Below, in pieces: positions 9,570-19,789 of a stretch of 64,000 nucleotides of DNA. The stretch is from an uncultured Pelagibacteraceae bacterium (lineage in GTDB: Bacteria; Pseudomonadota; Alphaproteobacteria; Pelagibacterales; Pelagibacteraceae). A program made the translations under genes and the position numbers. Position 1 is the first letter of the stretch. Each line of letters opens with the position of its first letter. The stretch spans positions 1-64,000 of the forward strand of contig CACBXW010000001.1 in assembly GCA_902543295.1 (NCBI GenBank), given 5' to 3'. Under the pieces are notes generated by a model, which saw only the letters and a program-made list of their open reading frames with translations, was not told where the DNA came from and searched no databases.

Positions 9570-10457
9570 ATGAAAAAACTTCTAATAGTAACAGGAGGAG
9601 CAGGCTTTGTAGGCTCGAACTTAATTAAATCATTAATTAAAACAAGCAAATATAAAATAATAAGCATTGATAATTACTCATCGGGATCAAGTAAAAATCA
9701 TATTAAAAATAATAGAGTCAAATATGTAAAAGGCGAAACTAAAAACATTTCAAAAATTTTAAAATATAAAAAGTCTAAAATAAAAACAATTTTTCATTTT
9801 GGAGAGTTTTCTAGAATTTATCAAAGTTTTGAAAGTTTTGAAAAATGTTTTTCATCAAATTCAATTGGAACTCAAGAAGTTTTTAAATTTTGTTTAAATA
9901 ATAATATTAAATTAATTTATTCAGCCACCTCTGCTAGTCTTGGTAATAGAGGTAAAGACCGAAACCTATCTCCTTATGCATTTACAAAAGCCAAAAATCT
10001 TGAATTGTTAGAAAATTTAAAAAAATGGTTTAGTTTTAAATTTGAAGTAATCTACTTTTATAACGTTTATGGATCAAAGCAAATTGAGAATGGACCAATG
10101 GCAACGGTTATAGGTATTTTTCAATATCAATATAAAAATAAAAAACCACTCACAGTCGTTAAGCCTGGATCGCAAACAAGAAGATTCACACATATTTCTG
10201 ATACTATTGAAGTATGTATTAAAGCTTGGAAAAAAAATAAATGCAAGCACTACAGCATAAGTCACAAAAAGTCACATTCAATAGAAAATGTGGCAAAAAT
10301 GTTTGGATCTAAAATAAGGTATTTGCCTCATAGGCAAGGAGAAAGATATGCTTCTGCGTTGACTAATTTGTCATATAATAACAAGGTAATCAAATACTAC
10401 GGAAAAATAAATTTGAAAGATTACATAACATCGTTTATTAAAAACGAAAAAATTTAA
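9570..10457 (+). CDS. NAD-dependent epimerase/dehydratase (UDP-glucose 4-epimerase-like)
   Basis: [30 protein letters not shown]-type [23 protein letters not shown]. Confidence 0.85.
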   Translation: MKKLLIVTGGAGFVGSNLIKSLIKTSKYKIISIDNYSSGSSKNHIKNNRVKYVKGETKNISKILKYKKSKIKTIFHFGEFSRIYQSFESFEKCFSSNSIGTQEVFKFCLNNNIKLIYSATSASLGNRGKDRNLSPYAFTKAKNLELLENLKKWFSFKFEVIYFYNVYGSKQIENGPMATVIGIFQYQYKNKKPLTVVKPGSQTRRFTHISDTIEVCIKAWKKNKCKHYSISHKKSHSIENVAKMFGSKIRYLPHRQGERYASALTNLSYNNKVIKYYGKINLKDYITSFIKNEKI

Positions 10458-10459
10458 TT

Positions 10460-10585
10460 ATGAAAATTGCAAGTTCACTAAAGTCACTAAAAAAAAGAGA
10501 CCTTAACTCTAAACTCGTAAGAAGAAGGGGTAGGGTTTATATTATAAATAAAAAAAACCCTAAATTTAAAGCAAGACAGAAATAA
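10460..10585 (+). CDS. rpmJ: 50S ribosomal protein L36
   Basis: Hand translation [41 protein letters not shown]; absent from the supplied ORF track (too short). Confidence 0.92.
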   Translation: MKIASSLKSLKKRDLNSKLVRRRGRVYIINKKNPKFKARQK

Positions 10586-10588
10586 GAT

Positions 10589-10699
10589 ATGGACGACAAA
10601 AGCCATAAAGATACTTGGAATAATTTCACAAAATTTGTTTTATGGGGCTCGGTTGCGGTAGTAGTTATCTTAACATTAATGGCTATATTTCTTTTATAA
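10589..10699 (+). CDS. small single-TM protein, aa3-type cytochrome c oxidase subunit IV-like
   Basis: Hand translation MDDKSHKDTWNNFTKFVLWGSVAVVVILTLMAIFLL*; short acidic/aromatic head plus one TM helix; absent from the ORF track. Confidence 0.65.
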   Translation: MDDKSHKDTWNNFTKFVLWGSVAVVVILTLMAIFLL

Positions 10700-10700
10700 G

Positions 10701-11789
10701 ATGATAATTGGTTCAATTTCTGAAAATTTGAATTTAGAAAAGAGAGTGGCAATAACTCCTGAAATAATTAAAAAATATAAATCTTTAGGACTAGAAATAA
10801 ATTTAGTTAAAAATTATGCAACTCATTTAGGCATTCAAGATGACGAATATGAGTTAAATGGTGCTAAGATTTTAGATAGCGAAAATGAAGTTTTATCTAG
10901 CTCAGATGCAATTGTCCAAATGAATATATTGAATGATTCAAATCTTAATAAATTAATTCAAAAACAAATTTTAATTGGGGTTTTAAACCCATATTCTAAC
11001 GAAAAAAAACTTAAAGAAATTATTTCAAAAAATATTAATTGTTTTTCTCTTGAACTTTTACCTAGAATAACAAGAGCGCAATCAATGGACATCTTATCTT
11101 CACAAGCAAATTTGGCTGGATATAAAGCTGTAGTGGACTCTTTTTCATATTTTCAAAAAGCTATACCAATGATGATGACGGCAGCTGGAACAATATCAGC
11201 CGCCAAAGTATTAGTTGTAGGCGCAGGAGTTGCGGGTTTACAAGCAATAGCTACAGCAAAAAGAATGGGTGCTATTGTTTTTGCCACAGATGTCAGAATG
11301 GCTTCCAAAGAACAGGTAGAGAGTTTAGGAGGAAAATTTTTGATGGTTGAAGGATCAGAAAATCTTGAAACAGCAGGTGGATATGCAAAAGAAACTTCTG
11401 ATGAATTTAGAAAAAAACAAGAAGAACTAATAACAGAGACTCTAAAAAAAATTGATATCGTTATATGCACTGCTTTAATTCCTGGAAAAAAAGCACCAAT
11501 TATAATTAAAAAAGAAATGATAAATGTTATGTCAACTGGGTCTGTTATTTATGATCTTGCTGCTTCACAAGGTGGAAATTCTGAATTAACTCAGGTAGAT
11601 AAGATCGTAGATAATAATGGCATAAAAATTATGGGTGAGACAAATATATTAAACAAGTTACCAATATCTGCCTCAAATCTATATTCGAAAAATATGTTTA
11701 ATTTTATTAGCAATTTATTTAACAAAGAAAAAAATTCCTTTGATATAAATTTAGAAGATGAGATAATTGAAAAAACAAAGATTAAATAA
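10701..11789 (+). CDS. pntAA: NAD(P) transhydrogenase subunit alpha part 1
   Basis: EKRVAITPEIIKKYKSLG, KVLVVGAGVAGLQAIATAKRMGAIVFATDVR. Confidence 0.93.
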   Translation: MIIGSISENLNLEKRVAITPEIIKKYKSLGLEINLVKNYATHLGIQDDEYELNGAKILDSENEVLSSSDAIVQMNILNDSNLNKLIQKQILIGVLNPYSNEKKLKEIISKNINCFSLELLPRITRAQSMDILSSQANLAGYKAVVDSFSYFQKAIPMMMTAAGTISAAKVLVVGAGVAGLQAIATAKRMGAIVFATDVRMASKEQVESLGGKFLMVEGSENLETAGGYAKETSDEFRKKQEELITETLKKIDIVICTALIPGKKAPIIIKKEMINVMSTGSVIYDLAASQGGNSELTQVDKIVDNNGIKIMGETNILNKLPISASNLYSKNMFNFISNLFNKEKNSFDINLEDEIIEKTKIK

Positions 11790-12091
11790 TGGAAATTGAT
11801 CCTTTTATATTTAGATTGAGCATATTTATTTTGTCCATTTTTGTCGGATATTATGTCGTATGGAGTGTCACTCCATCATTACATACACCACTAATGTCTG
11901 TGACTAACGCAATCTCATCTGTGATTATTGTTGGGGCTATAATTGCAACACTTTCAGGATCTTCAGAAAAAATTTTTGAAACATCTAATATTTTTGGTTT
12001 TCTCGCAATAATTTTAGCAGCTGTAAATATTTTTGGTGGGTTTCTGGTCACCCAAAGAATGTTACAAATGTATAAGAAGAAGAAAAAATAA
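11789..12091 (+). CDS. pntAB: NAD(P) transhydrogenase subunit alpha part 2
   Basis: TPSLHTPLMSVTNAISSVIIVGA, GGFLVTQRML, located between pntAA and pntB. Confidence 0.93.
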   Translation: MEIDPFIFRLSIFILSIFVGYYVVWSVTPSLHTPLMSVTNAISSVIIVGAIIATLSGSSEKIFETSNIFGFLAIILAAVNIFGGFLVTQRMLQMYKKKKK

Positions 12092-12094
12092 AAT

Positions 12095-13489
12095 ATGTCA
12101 GCTAATTTATCAGCAATTTTTTATTTAATTTCGGGAATACTTTTTATTTTAGCGTTGAGAGGTCTTTCCTCCCCCGAGACATCAAGACAAGGAAATTATT
12201 TTGGAATAGCTGGTATGCTTATTTCAATAATTGTAACCTTTTTAACTGTTGGAAACTTTGGAACAGGATTTATATATGTATTAATATTCTTGGTAATTGG
12301 CGGTTCTGTCGGTGCATATATAGCCTTTAGAATACCAATGACAGCAATGCCTGAACTTGTTGCTGGATTTCATAGCCTTGTTGGATTGGCTGCAGTATTT
12401 GTTGCAATATCAGCATTTTTAAAACCAGAGGTATTCAATTTAGGAACAGTTGGAAATATCAAATTGGCTAGCCTTATAGAAATGTCTTTAGGAGCATCTA
12501 TTGGCGCAATTACTTTCTCAGGCTCAATAATTGCCTTTTTAAAATTGAGAGGCATCATGTCAGGCGCTCCCATTACTTTTAAAGGACAGCATTTGTTAAA
12601 TTTAATTTTAGGTTTAACAACTATTTTTTTGATTTATTATTTGTGCGCAACTCAGTCATCTAATATATTTTGGTCAATAGTTGCAATTTCATTTTTAATA
12701 GGGATACTTTTAATAATACCAATCGGTGGAGCAGATATGCCAGTAGTTATATCAATGCTTAATTCTTATTCTGGTTGGGCAGCGGCAGGTATTGGTTTTA
12801 CGCTAGAAAATACAGCGCTGATAATTACGGGAGCATTAGTTGGCTCATCTGGAGCAATACTTTCATATATTATGTGCAAAGGTATGAACAGATCATTCTT
12901 TAATGTAATACTTGGAGGATGGGGAGCAAGTGAGCAATCATCTATTTCTAAAAACAATGAGCAAAAACCAGTAAAAAATGGTAATGCAGATGACGCAGCT
13001 TTTTTAATGAAAAACGCTTCATCAGTTATTATAGTTCCTGGATATGGAATGGCAGTCGCACAAGCACAGCATGCTTTAAGAGAAATGGTAGATGCTTTGA
13101 AGAAAAACGGTGTTAAAGTTTCTTATGCCATTCATCCTGTTGCAGGAAGGATGCCGGGTCATATGAATGTTTTACTAGCAGAAGCAAACGTTCCTTATGA
13201 TGAGGTTTTTGAATTAGAGGAAATAAATAATGATTTTGCAAATTGTGACGTTGCTTATGTGATTGGAGCAAATGATGTAACAAATCCAGTAGCTAAATCT
13301 GATCCTCAAAGTCCAATATTTGGAATGCCAGTTTTAGATGTTGAGAAAAGTAAATCAGTATTATTTGTCAAAAGAAGTTTATCTCCAGGATATGCAGGAA
13401 TTGACAATGATTTATTTTACAGAGATAATACATTGATGTTATTTGCTGATGCTAAGAAAATGACAGAGGAAATTGTAAAAAGTCTATAA
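12095..13489 (+). CDS. pntB: NAD(P) transhydrogenase subunit beta
   Basis: MPELVAGFHSLVGLAAVFVA, PGYGMAVAQAQHALREM, HPVAGRMPGHMNVLLAEANVPYDEV. Confidence 0.95.
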   Translation: MSANLSAIFYLISGILFILALRGLSSPETSRQGNYFGIAGMLISIIVTFLTVGNFGTGFIYVLIFLVIGGSVGAYIAFRIPMTAMPELVAGFHSLVGLAAVFVAISAFLKPEVFNLGTVGNIKLASLIEMSLGASIGAITFSGSIIAFLKLRGIMSGAPITFKGQHLLNLILGLTTIFLIYYLCATQSSNIFWSIVAISFLIGILLIIPIGGADMPVVISMLNSYSGWAAAGIGFTLENTALIITGALVGSSGAILSYIMCKGMNRSFFNVILGGWGASEQSSISKNNEQKPVKNGNADDAAFLMKNASSVIIVPGYGMAVAQAQHALREMVDALKKNGVKVSYAIHPVAGRMPGHMNVLLAEANVPYDEVFELEEINNDFANCDVAYVIGANDVTNPVAKSDPQSPIFGMPVLDVEKSKSVLFVKRSLSPGYAGIDNDLFYRDNTLMLFADAKKMTEEIVKSL

Positions 13490-13516
13490 TATTAATTTTG
13501 ATTTAGATTAGATAAT

Positions 13517-13593
13517 TGGTTGCGGGGGACGGATTTGAACCGCCGACCTCAAGGTTATGAGCCTTGCGAGCTACCAGGCTGCTCCACCCCGCG
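13517..13593 (-). tRNA. initiator tRNA-fMet (anticodon CAT)
   Basis: Reverse complement CGCGGGGTGGAGCAGCCTGGTAGCTCGCAAGGCTCATAACCTTGAGGTCGGCGGTTCAAATCCGTCCCCCGCAACCA; C1xA72 mismatch and GGG/CCC-type anticodon stem typical of initiator. Confidence 0.96.
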
Positions 13594-13596
13594 ATA

Positions 13597-13803
13597 TTAA
13601 ATCCTATTTTTGAGCTTGTTAAGTTTTTTAACTCTTTTAATATTTTCTTGTAAAATTCTTTTTTTTCTTTCCGATGGTTTTTCATAATTGTTTTTCAACT
13701 TAATTATTTTAAAAAAGCCATCTCTCTGAAGCTTTCTTTTCAGAACCCTTAATGCTTGTTCAACATTATTATCTTTAACTTCTATTTTAATAACAACCTC
13801 CAA
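13597..13803 (-). CDS. rpsU: 30S ribosomal protein S21
   Basis: Short basic protein: VEQALRVLKRKLQRDGFFKIIKLKNNYEKPSERKKR. Confidence 0.92.
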   Translation of the reverse strand: MEVVIKIEVKDNNVEQALRVLKRKLQRDGFFKIIKLKNNYEKPSERKKRILQENIKRVKKLNKLKNRI

Positions 13804-13866
13804 AAAAGCGATTAGTTAGCATTTTAAATAATATTTGTCTATATAATTAAAATTTTACACTTTTTT

Positions 13867-14424
13867 TTAAATTTTTGTTTTGGAATTTTTTTCTCTTAAT
13901 GCTTTTCTTTCTGCCTTTTCAATTGCACTAATTAAATCTTTTTGAGTAAATAATCCCATGGCTACAGGATCTTTTGCATTAAGATTGTTGAAATTCCAAT
14001 AACTTTTGTTTCTGATTGATGTGACAAGATTTTTTGTAACCCCAACCAATCTTGCAATCTGAGTATCTTTTAAAATAGAGTGATTTTTTAGCAACCAAAG
14101 CGCAGAGTCTGGTTTATCCTGTCTTTTTGAAAGTGGAACATACTTCTTAATTTTCGTTTGATTATTTTTAATATCTATCTCTTTATCAATAATATTGAGT
14201 GGTCTGTTGTCATCTTTTGAAGACAACTTTATTTCCTCATCAGTTAATTGTCCTGAAATAATTGGATTATAACCTACTATTCCTTTTGCAACTTCACCAT
14301 CTGCAATACCTTGTATTTCTACTTCATGTAATTGGCAAAAATCAGCAATTTGTTTAAAAGTTAGTGTTGTATTTTCAACTAGCCACACTGCAGTAGCCAT
14401 TGGCATTAAAGGTGCTTTTGACAT
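13867..14424 (-). CDS. DUF1013 family protein (TrcR-like alphaproteobacterial cell cycle regulator)
   Basis: [49 protein letters not shown]. Confidence 0.88.
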   Translation of the reverse strand: MSKAPLMPMATAVWLVENTTLTFKQIADFCQLHEVEIQGIADGEVAKGIVGYNPIISGQLTDEEIKLSSKDDNRPLNIIDKEIDIKNNQTKIKKYVPLSKRQDKPDSALWLLKNHSILKDTQIARLVGVTKNLVTSIRNKSYWNFNNLNAKDPVAMGLFTQKDLISAIEKAERKALREKNSKTKI

Positions 14425-14654
14425 TAACTTTTGTTCTCAGATCTAAAATTTTGAAATTTTTTATTAAATTTACTAATTCTTCCTTTATCCAGAATCTTTT
14501 GTTTTCCACCAGTCCATGCCGAGTGAGATTTGGGGTCAATTTCAAGTTTTAAAATTTCATTTTCAGATCCCCAGGTAGATTTTGTTTCAAATTGAGACCC
14601 ATCAGTCATCTCAACTTTAATAGGATGGTATTTTGGGTGAATATTTTTTTTCAT
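14424..14654 (-). CDS. rpmE: 50S ribosomal protein L31 (start moved to [10 protein letters not shown])
   Basis: [29 protein letters not shown]...[28 protein letters not shown]-track start is 11 codons upstream. Confidence 0.9.
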   Translation of the reverse strand: MKKNIHPKYHPIKVEMTDGSQFETKSTWGSENEILKLEIDPKSHSAWTGGKQKILDKGRISKFNKKFQNFRSENKS

Positions 14655-14689
14655 GTGCAGCGTTATAACAAAAAATTTCTTAAACACAA

Positions 14690-15436
14690 TTAAAAGTTAT
14701 CTAATTTTTTAATCATTTTTTCGTAAATGTTAGGATTTCCAGCTCTAATATCAATTTTATTAATTGAGAAATTATTTATATCATTAACTTTACCACCAGC
14801 TTCCTCAATAATAATCTTGCCTGCAGCTATATCCCATATATTTATTTTGTTATGAAAAAATCCATCTAATCTTCCACATCCAACATAAGCCAAATCTAGT
14901 GCCGCACAACCTGTATTTCTCAAATTTAATTTTGGATGAATAGATTTTACTCCATCGTTATTTGACGCAAATAAACAATCTTCTATGTTAGATTTTTTAG
15001 AAACTCTTACTCTATGGTTGTTTACAAAAGCACCACAATTTTTTTCTGCATAAAATATTTCATTTTTAATTGGATCAAAAATTAATCCAGATATGATTTC
15101 ATTTTCTTTTTTTAGAGCTACCGAAATAGCAAAGTGGGGGATTCCATGCAAGAAATTAGTAGTACCATCTATTGGATCTATAATCCAAAAAAAATTTTTA
15201 TTCTTATTATTAATTATTCCTGTTTCCTCAGAAATAATTGAGTAATTTTTTTTTGATTTAGACAATTCTTCTATTAATATTTTTTCTACACGTTTATCTG
15301 TTTTTGTTACAAAATCTTTTGGTCCTTTTTTTGATACTTGTAAATTTTCTAATTCGCCAAAATCTCTTATTATAACTTTTGTCGCCTTTTCACAGGCTTT
15401 TATCATTAAATTTAAATTTGGAGATATTGAATTCAT
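14690..15436 (-). CDS. suhB: inositol monophosphatase family protein (start moved to MNSISPN)
   Basis: [50 protein letters not shown]; the track start would overlap efp. Confidence 0.88.
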   Translation of the reverse strand: MNSISPNLNLMIKACEKATKVIIRDFGELENLQVSKKGPKDFVTKTDKRVEKILIEELSKSKKNYSIISEETGIINNKNKNFFWIIDPIDGTTNFLHGIPHFAISVALKKENEIISGLIFDPIKNEIFYAEKNCGAFVNNHRVRVSKKSNIEDCLFASNNDGVKSIHPKLNLRNTGCAALDLAYVGCGRLDGFFHNKINIWDIAAGKIIIEEAGGKVNDINNFSINKIDIRAGNPNIYEKMIKKLDNF

Positions 15437-15437
15437 T

Positions 15438-15998
15438 TTAAATTTTTTTAACGTATTCCATTGTTCTAGTGTCAATAATTACAATGTCTCCACTTTCGAT
15501 AAAAGGAGGAACTTGAATATTTAATCCATTTTCAAGTATAGCTGGTTTATAAGACGAAGAAACTGTTTGACCTTTTAATGCGACATCTGTTGAAACTATT
15601 TTACATGTCAATTGGTTTGGGAGTAAAATACTCAAAGGATTTTCATTATAAAAGTTAATCGTTACCTCTAGATTTTCAGTAAGCAATTTACCTTTATCAC
15701 CAACTATACTTTTGCTTAAGTTGATTTGCTCAAACGATGTGGGGTTCATAAAAAAAAAATCATTTTCATCACTATATAAGAAATTGTATTTTATTTCCTC
15801 TATTGATGCTTTTTCTATAGTTTCGCTCGATCTAAATCTTTCATTAAGTTTTGTATTTTTAATTAAACTTTTCATTTCAACTTGTGCAAATGCTCCGCCT
15901 TTACCAGGTTTAACATGATTAGTTTTTAATACCTCCCATAGTTCCCCCTTATATTCTAATATCATGCCCACTCTTATTTCTGTTGCATTTATTTTCAT
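15438..15998 (-). CDS. efp: translation elongation factor P
   Basis: VGMILEYKGELWEVLKTNHVKPGKGGAFAQVEMK; Lys at the tip of the KPGKGGA loop. Confidence 0.94.
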   Translation of the reverse strand: MKINATEIRVGMILEYKGELWEVLKTNHVKPGKGGAFAQVEMKSLIKNTKLNERFRSSETIEKASIEEIKYNFLYSDENDFFFMNPTSFEQINLSKSIVGDKGKLLTENLEVTINFYNENPLSILLPNQLTCKIVSTDVALKGQTVSSSYKPAILENGLNIQVPPFIESGDIVIIDTRTMEYVKKI

Positions 15999-16612
15999 AT
16001 TAAATTTTTTATTGCTTGGTGCGGTTTAAACTTTTTATTATTCCAAATGTAACTTGAAATAGCTAAAAAATCTGCTTTGTTCAACAATAGTTTTTTATAA
16101 TTGCTTTCATTGATTCCCCCAATAGCTACAACTGGTAAATTTATTAACTTTTTAATTTTAATTAAAGATTTGATATTCGCTTTATGTGTAACTTTTTTAG
16201 TTCTAGTTTTAAAAAATGCTCCTAATGCAATATAATTTGCACCACCCGATGAAGCATTTTTAGCCAGTTTAATTGAATTATGACAAGTAACTCCAATTAT
16301 TTTATTCTTTAAAATTTTTCTTGCATCAAAAATATTCATATCTCCTTGACCCAAATGACATCCGTGTGCATTCACTTTTAAAGCAAGATGAGGATTATCA
16401 TTAATGATTAATTTTACTCTGTTTTTCTTACAAATTCGCAATATTTTCTTTGCAATTATAGTTTTTTTTTTAATATTTTCTTTTTTAAGTCGTAATTGAA
16501 AAAATTTTACCTTTTTCGATTTAAAAACTATATTTAAGATGTTGTAAAATGATTTATTTATAATTTTATTAGGAGATATTAAATAAATAAATTTTTTATT
16601 TTGAATTTTCAA
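15995..16612 (-). CDS. thiE: thiamine phosphate synthase
   Basis: FFQLRLK, LIINDNPHLALKVNAHGCHLGQGDM, IGVTCHNS, YIALGAFFKTRTK, PVVAIGGI. Confidence 0.88.
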   Translation of the reverse strand: MKIQNKKFIYLISPNKIINKSFYNILNIVFKSKKVKFFQLRLKKENIKKKTIIAKKILRICKKNRVKLIINDNPHLALKVNAHGCHLGQGDMNIFDARKILKNKIIGVTCHNSIKLAKNASSGGANYIALGAFFKTRTKKVTHKANIKSLIKIKKLINLPVVAIGGINESNYKKLLLNKADFLAISSYIWNNKKFKPHQAIKNLI

Positions 16613-17609
16613 AACTTTTTGACCATTTTCCTTGTGCCGCTAAAGAACACATTTTAGCTCTATGATCGAAAATTTTCTGGGTTCCGATTGCATTATTAAT
16701 ATCTTTTGACCAATATTTTAGCGCACTTTGTTGTAGAGCTCTTCCATAAGAATATGTCATTATAAAATTTGTATCATTTTTTACATTTATTTGATTTAAG
16801 TTTGCTGTAGCTTCTATCTCTGTTTGACCCCCCGATAGAAAAGCTATGCCAGGGACTGATGCTGGTACATTATTTTTCAAACATTCTAAAGTTAGTTCTG
16901 CAATTTCTTCGCTAGAAATTTTTTCATCGGAACTTTTTCCTGGTAAAATCATGTTTGGTTTTAATATTGTTCCCTTCAAATCAACATTATTTATTTCTAA
17001 CTCTTCATAACATTTATTTATTACTTCAGATGTTTTGATGAAACAATCTTTAGCAGAATGATCACCATCCATTAAAACTTCGGGTTCAATTATAGGAACC
17101 ATTCCTGCTTCTTGAACTAATGCAGCGTATCTAGCCAATGCGTGAGCATTTGACGAAATAGATAATTTGCTAGGATATTTATCAGAAATCACGTAAACAC
17201 CTCTCCATTTTGTAAATCTTGCTCCAAGTTTATAATAATCATTAAGTCTTTCTCTCAAACCATCTAAACCTTCTGTAATTTTTTCCTCTTTAGATCCTGC
17301 TAATATTTTGGCTCCTGTATCAACTTTAATCCCTGCTAACGATCCACTTGAATTAATAAGTTCAGGTATAGTTTTTCCATTAGACGTTCTCTGTCTTATT
17401 GTTTCATCATATAGTATTACTCCACCTATACATTCACTTATTGATGATGATGAAAAAAGAGTTTGTCTAAAAAGCAGTCTATTATTTTCATCAGAATGTA
17501 CTTTTACCGAGTCTAATCTTTTTGTCATTGTGGCAGTGCTTTCATCAGCTGCAAGTATACCTTTGCCATTAGATAATATTTGAAGAGCGATTTTGTTTAG
17601 TTCAGACAT
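16596..17609 (-). CDS. fba: class I fructose-bisphosphate aldolase
   Basis: GKGILAADESTATMTKRL, ARFTKWRGVY, PIIEPEVLMDGDH, LKPNMILPG, ASVPGIAFLSGGQ. Confidence 0.94.
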   Translation of the reverse strand: MSELNKIALQILSNGKGILAADESTATMTKRLDSVKVHSDENNRLLFRQTLFSSSSISECIGGVILYDETIRQRTSNGKTIPELINSSGSLAGIKVDTGAKILAGSKEEKITEGLDGLRERLNDYYKLGARFTKWRGVYVISDKYPSKLSISSNAHALARYAALVQEAGMVPIIEPEVLMDGDHSAKDCFIKTSEVINKCYEELEINNVDLKGTILKPNMILPGKSSDEKISSEEIAELTLECLKNNVPASVPGIAFLSGGQTEIEATANLNQINVKNDTNFIMTYSYGRALQQSALKYWSKDINNAIGTQKIFDHRAKMCSLAAQGKWSKSFENSK

Positions 17610-18782
17610 TTAATTTAATGCTTTTATACCAGGGAGAACTTTGCCTTCAAGATATTCTAAAAATGCTCCACCTGCAGTTGAAACAAAATTATATTTATTT
17701 TTCATATTTAGTGAATTAATTACTGCCACTGTATCTCCTCCACCAACAACTGAAAAAATTTTGTCCCCTCTGTTTGCTATATATTTTGCTATTTCTGAGC
17801 TTCCTAATGAAAAATTCTTATTTTCAAAGTAACCTAGTGGTCCGTTCCATAATATTGTCGAGGAATGGTCAATAATTTTTTTTATTTCAACTAATGTTTT
17901 TGATCCAACATCAAGTATCATATCATCGTCTTCAATATCTTTAAAATCTTTTTCAAAAGATTTATCATTCAATTTTTTTCCAATTTTAACATCTTTCGGA
18001 AAATATATTTTACATTTATTTTTTTCAGCATATGTGAATATTTCTTGAATTAAGTAATCAATATTTTTTTCATATACAGAATTACCAATTTTCAAACCTT
18101 TGTATTTCAATATATTGTTTGCCATTGCACCAACTATTATAATACTATTAAATTTTGGTATTAAATTTTTTATTATATTTATTTTTGAAGATATTTTAGA
18201 TCCACCGATTATACATGTTACAGGCTTTTTTATTTCAGAAGTTATTTTATTAAGAGCATTTATCTCCGCATTAATTTGAATTCCGCTATACGATGGAATA
18301 TACCTTGTTATTTTTGATACGGAGGCATGATCTCTGTGTGAACATGAAAATGCGTCATTAACATATATTTCACCTAAGCTTGCTAATTTCTTTGAAAATT
18401 TATCATCGTTGGCTTCTTCTTCGGGATAAAATCTAATATTTTCAAGTATTACCAACTCATCATTTGAATTCTTAAAAATTTCTTCTTTATTTAAATTAAA
18501 AATGTTTTCTTTAAGCAATGATACATCTTTTTTAATTTTACTTTTAATATACAACGATACCAATTCTAGAGAAAGTTCCTTGACTATTTTTCCTTTTGGT
18601 CTTCCAACATGAGATATTATTATAATCTTTGCTTTTTTTTTTAATAAAAATTCTACTGTAGGCATAACCTTATCAATCCGGTTAGTATCTGTTATTTTTC
18701 CGTGTTTCATTGGAACATTTAAATCGAGTCTAAGAATTACACTTTTATTTTCAATTTTTTCTATATTTTCAATAGATTTCAT
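17610..18782 (-). CDS. pgk: phosphoglycerate kinase
   Basis: VILRLDLNVPMKHGKITDTNRI, SHVGRPKGK, FSCSHRDHAS, ILWNGPLGYFE, GGGDTVA. Confidence 0.95.
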   Translation of the reverse strand: MKSIENIEKIENKSVILRLDLNVPMKHGKITDTNRIDKVMPTVEFLLKKKAKIIIISHVGRPKGKIVKELSLELVSLYIKSKIKKDVSLLKENIFNLNKEEIFKNSNDELVILENIRFYPEEEANDDKFSKKLASLGEIYVNDAFSCSHRDHASVSKITRYIPSYSGIQINAEINALNKITSEIKKPVTCIIGGSKISSKINIIKNLIPKFNSIIIVGAMANNILKYKGLKIGNSVYEKNIDYLIQEIFTYAEKNKCKIYFPKDVKIGKKLNDKSFEKDFKDIEDDDMILDVGSKTLVEIKKIIDHSSTILWNGPLGYFENKNFSLGSSEIAKYIANRGDKIFSVVGGGDTVAVINSLNMKNKYNFVSTAGGAFLEYLEGKVLPGIKALN

Positions 18783-19789
18783 TATTTGATCTTGCTTACA
18801 TACTCAGCAATATCACACATTCTGTTCGAGAAACCCCATTCATTATCATACCAAGCTGAAATTTTTCCCATTTTATTACCAACTACATTAGTAAGTGAGG
18901 AATCTATGATCGCGGATGCACTATTGTGATTAAAATCAACTGAGACTAGCTTCTCATCTGTAACATTTAGAATATTTTTAAGTTTCGATTTAGATGCTGA
19001 AAATAAAGAGTTATTTAATTTTTTTATCGTAATATTTTTTTTTACATTAAATATAAATTCAATTAATGAAACATTTGGTGTTGGTACTCTCATAGCTACC
19101 CCTTCTAGCTTACCTTTCAATGAGGGTATAATTTCGCCAATAGCTTTTGATGCACCAGTGGATGTTGGTACAATTGATTGACTTGCAGACCTCGCCCTTC
19201 TTGGATCTTTGTGAGAATTATCTAATATTCTTTGATCACTTGTAAAAGCATGTATGGTTGTCATAAAACCATTAAGAATTATAAAATTTTTATTAATTAC
19301 ATCTGCAACAGGAGCTAAACAATTTGTTGTGCAGGAAGCTGCTGAAATAATCTTATCATTATTATTGACATTATTATGATTTACGCCAAAAACTATAGTT
19401 TTATCTGCCATTTTACACGGGGCTGATACTATAACTTTTTTTATCCCATTTTCTATATGTGGCATTAATTGATCTTTAGAATTAAACTTACCTGTACACT
19501 CGAAAACAAAATCAACACCATATTTTTCCCACTTTATGTCATTAATTTTAGAGTGTTGGGTGTAAGATATTTTTTCTTTATTTATTTTTATGTAATTTTC
19601 TTCAGATTTTACCAGAGAACTAAAAGTTCCATGAATTGAATCATATTTTAATAAATTTGCGCAAATTTCAGAGCTAGATATATTATTAATATGCTTGATG
19701 ATTATTTTACCTTTGTGATTTTCATAAATCGACCTTACAATCATTCTGCCAATTCTGCCCATACCGTTAATGCCAACTTTTATTGTCAT
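18782..19789 (-). CDS. gap: glyceraldehyde-3-phosphate dehydrogenase
   Basis: [44 protein letters not shown]. Confidence 0.95.
   Translation of the reverse strand: MTIKVGINGMGRIGRMIVRSIYENHKGKIIIKHINNISSSEICANLLKYDSIHGTFSSLVKSEENYIKINKEKISYTQHSKINDIKWEKYGVDFVFECTGKFNSKDQLMPHIENGIKKVIVSAPCKMADKTIVFGVNHNNVNNNDKIISAASCTTNCLAPVADVINKNFIILNGFMTTIHAFTSDQRILDNSHKDPRRARSASQSIVPTSTGASKAIGEIIPSLKGKLEGVAMRVPTPNVSLIEFIFNVKKNITIKKLNNSLFSASKSKLKNILNVTDEKLVSVDFNHNSASAIIDSSLTNVVGNKMGKISAWYDNEWGFSNRMCDIAEYVSKIK

Noticed and set aside
11153-11470. 105-aa minus-strand ORF opposite pntAA
   Set aside because: Antisense shadow ORF in a conserved Rossmann region.
13503-13685. 60-aa minus-strand ORF
   Set aside because: Runs through tRNA-fMet and overlaps rpsU; its tail (GWSSLVARKAHNLEVGGSNPSPA) is tRNA-derived.
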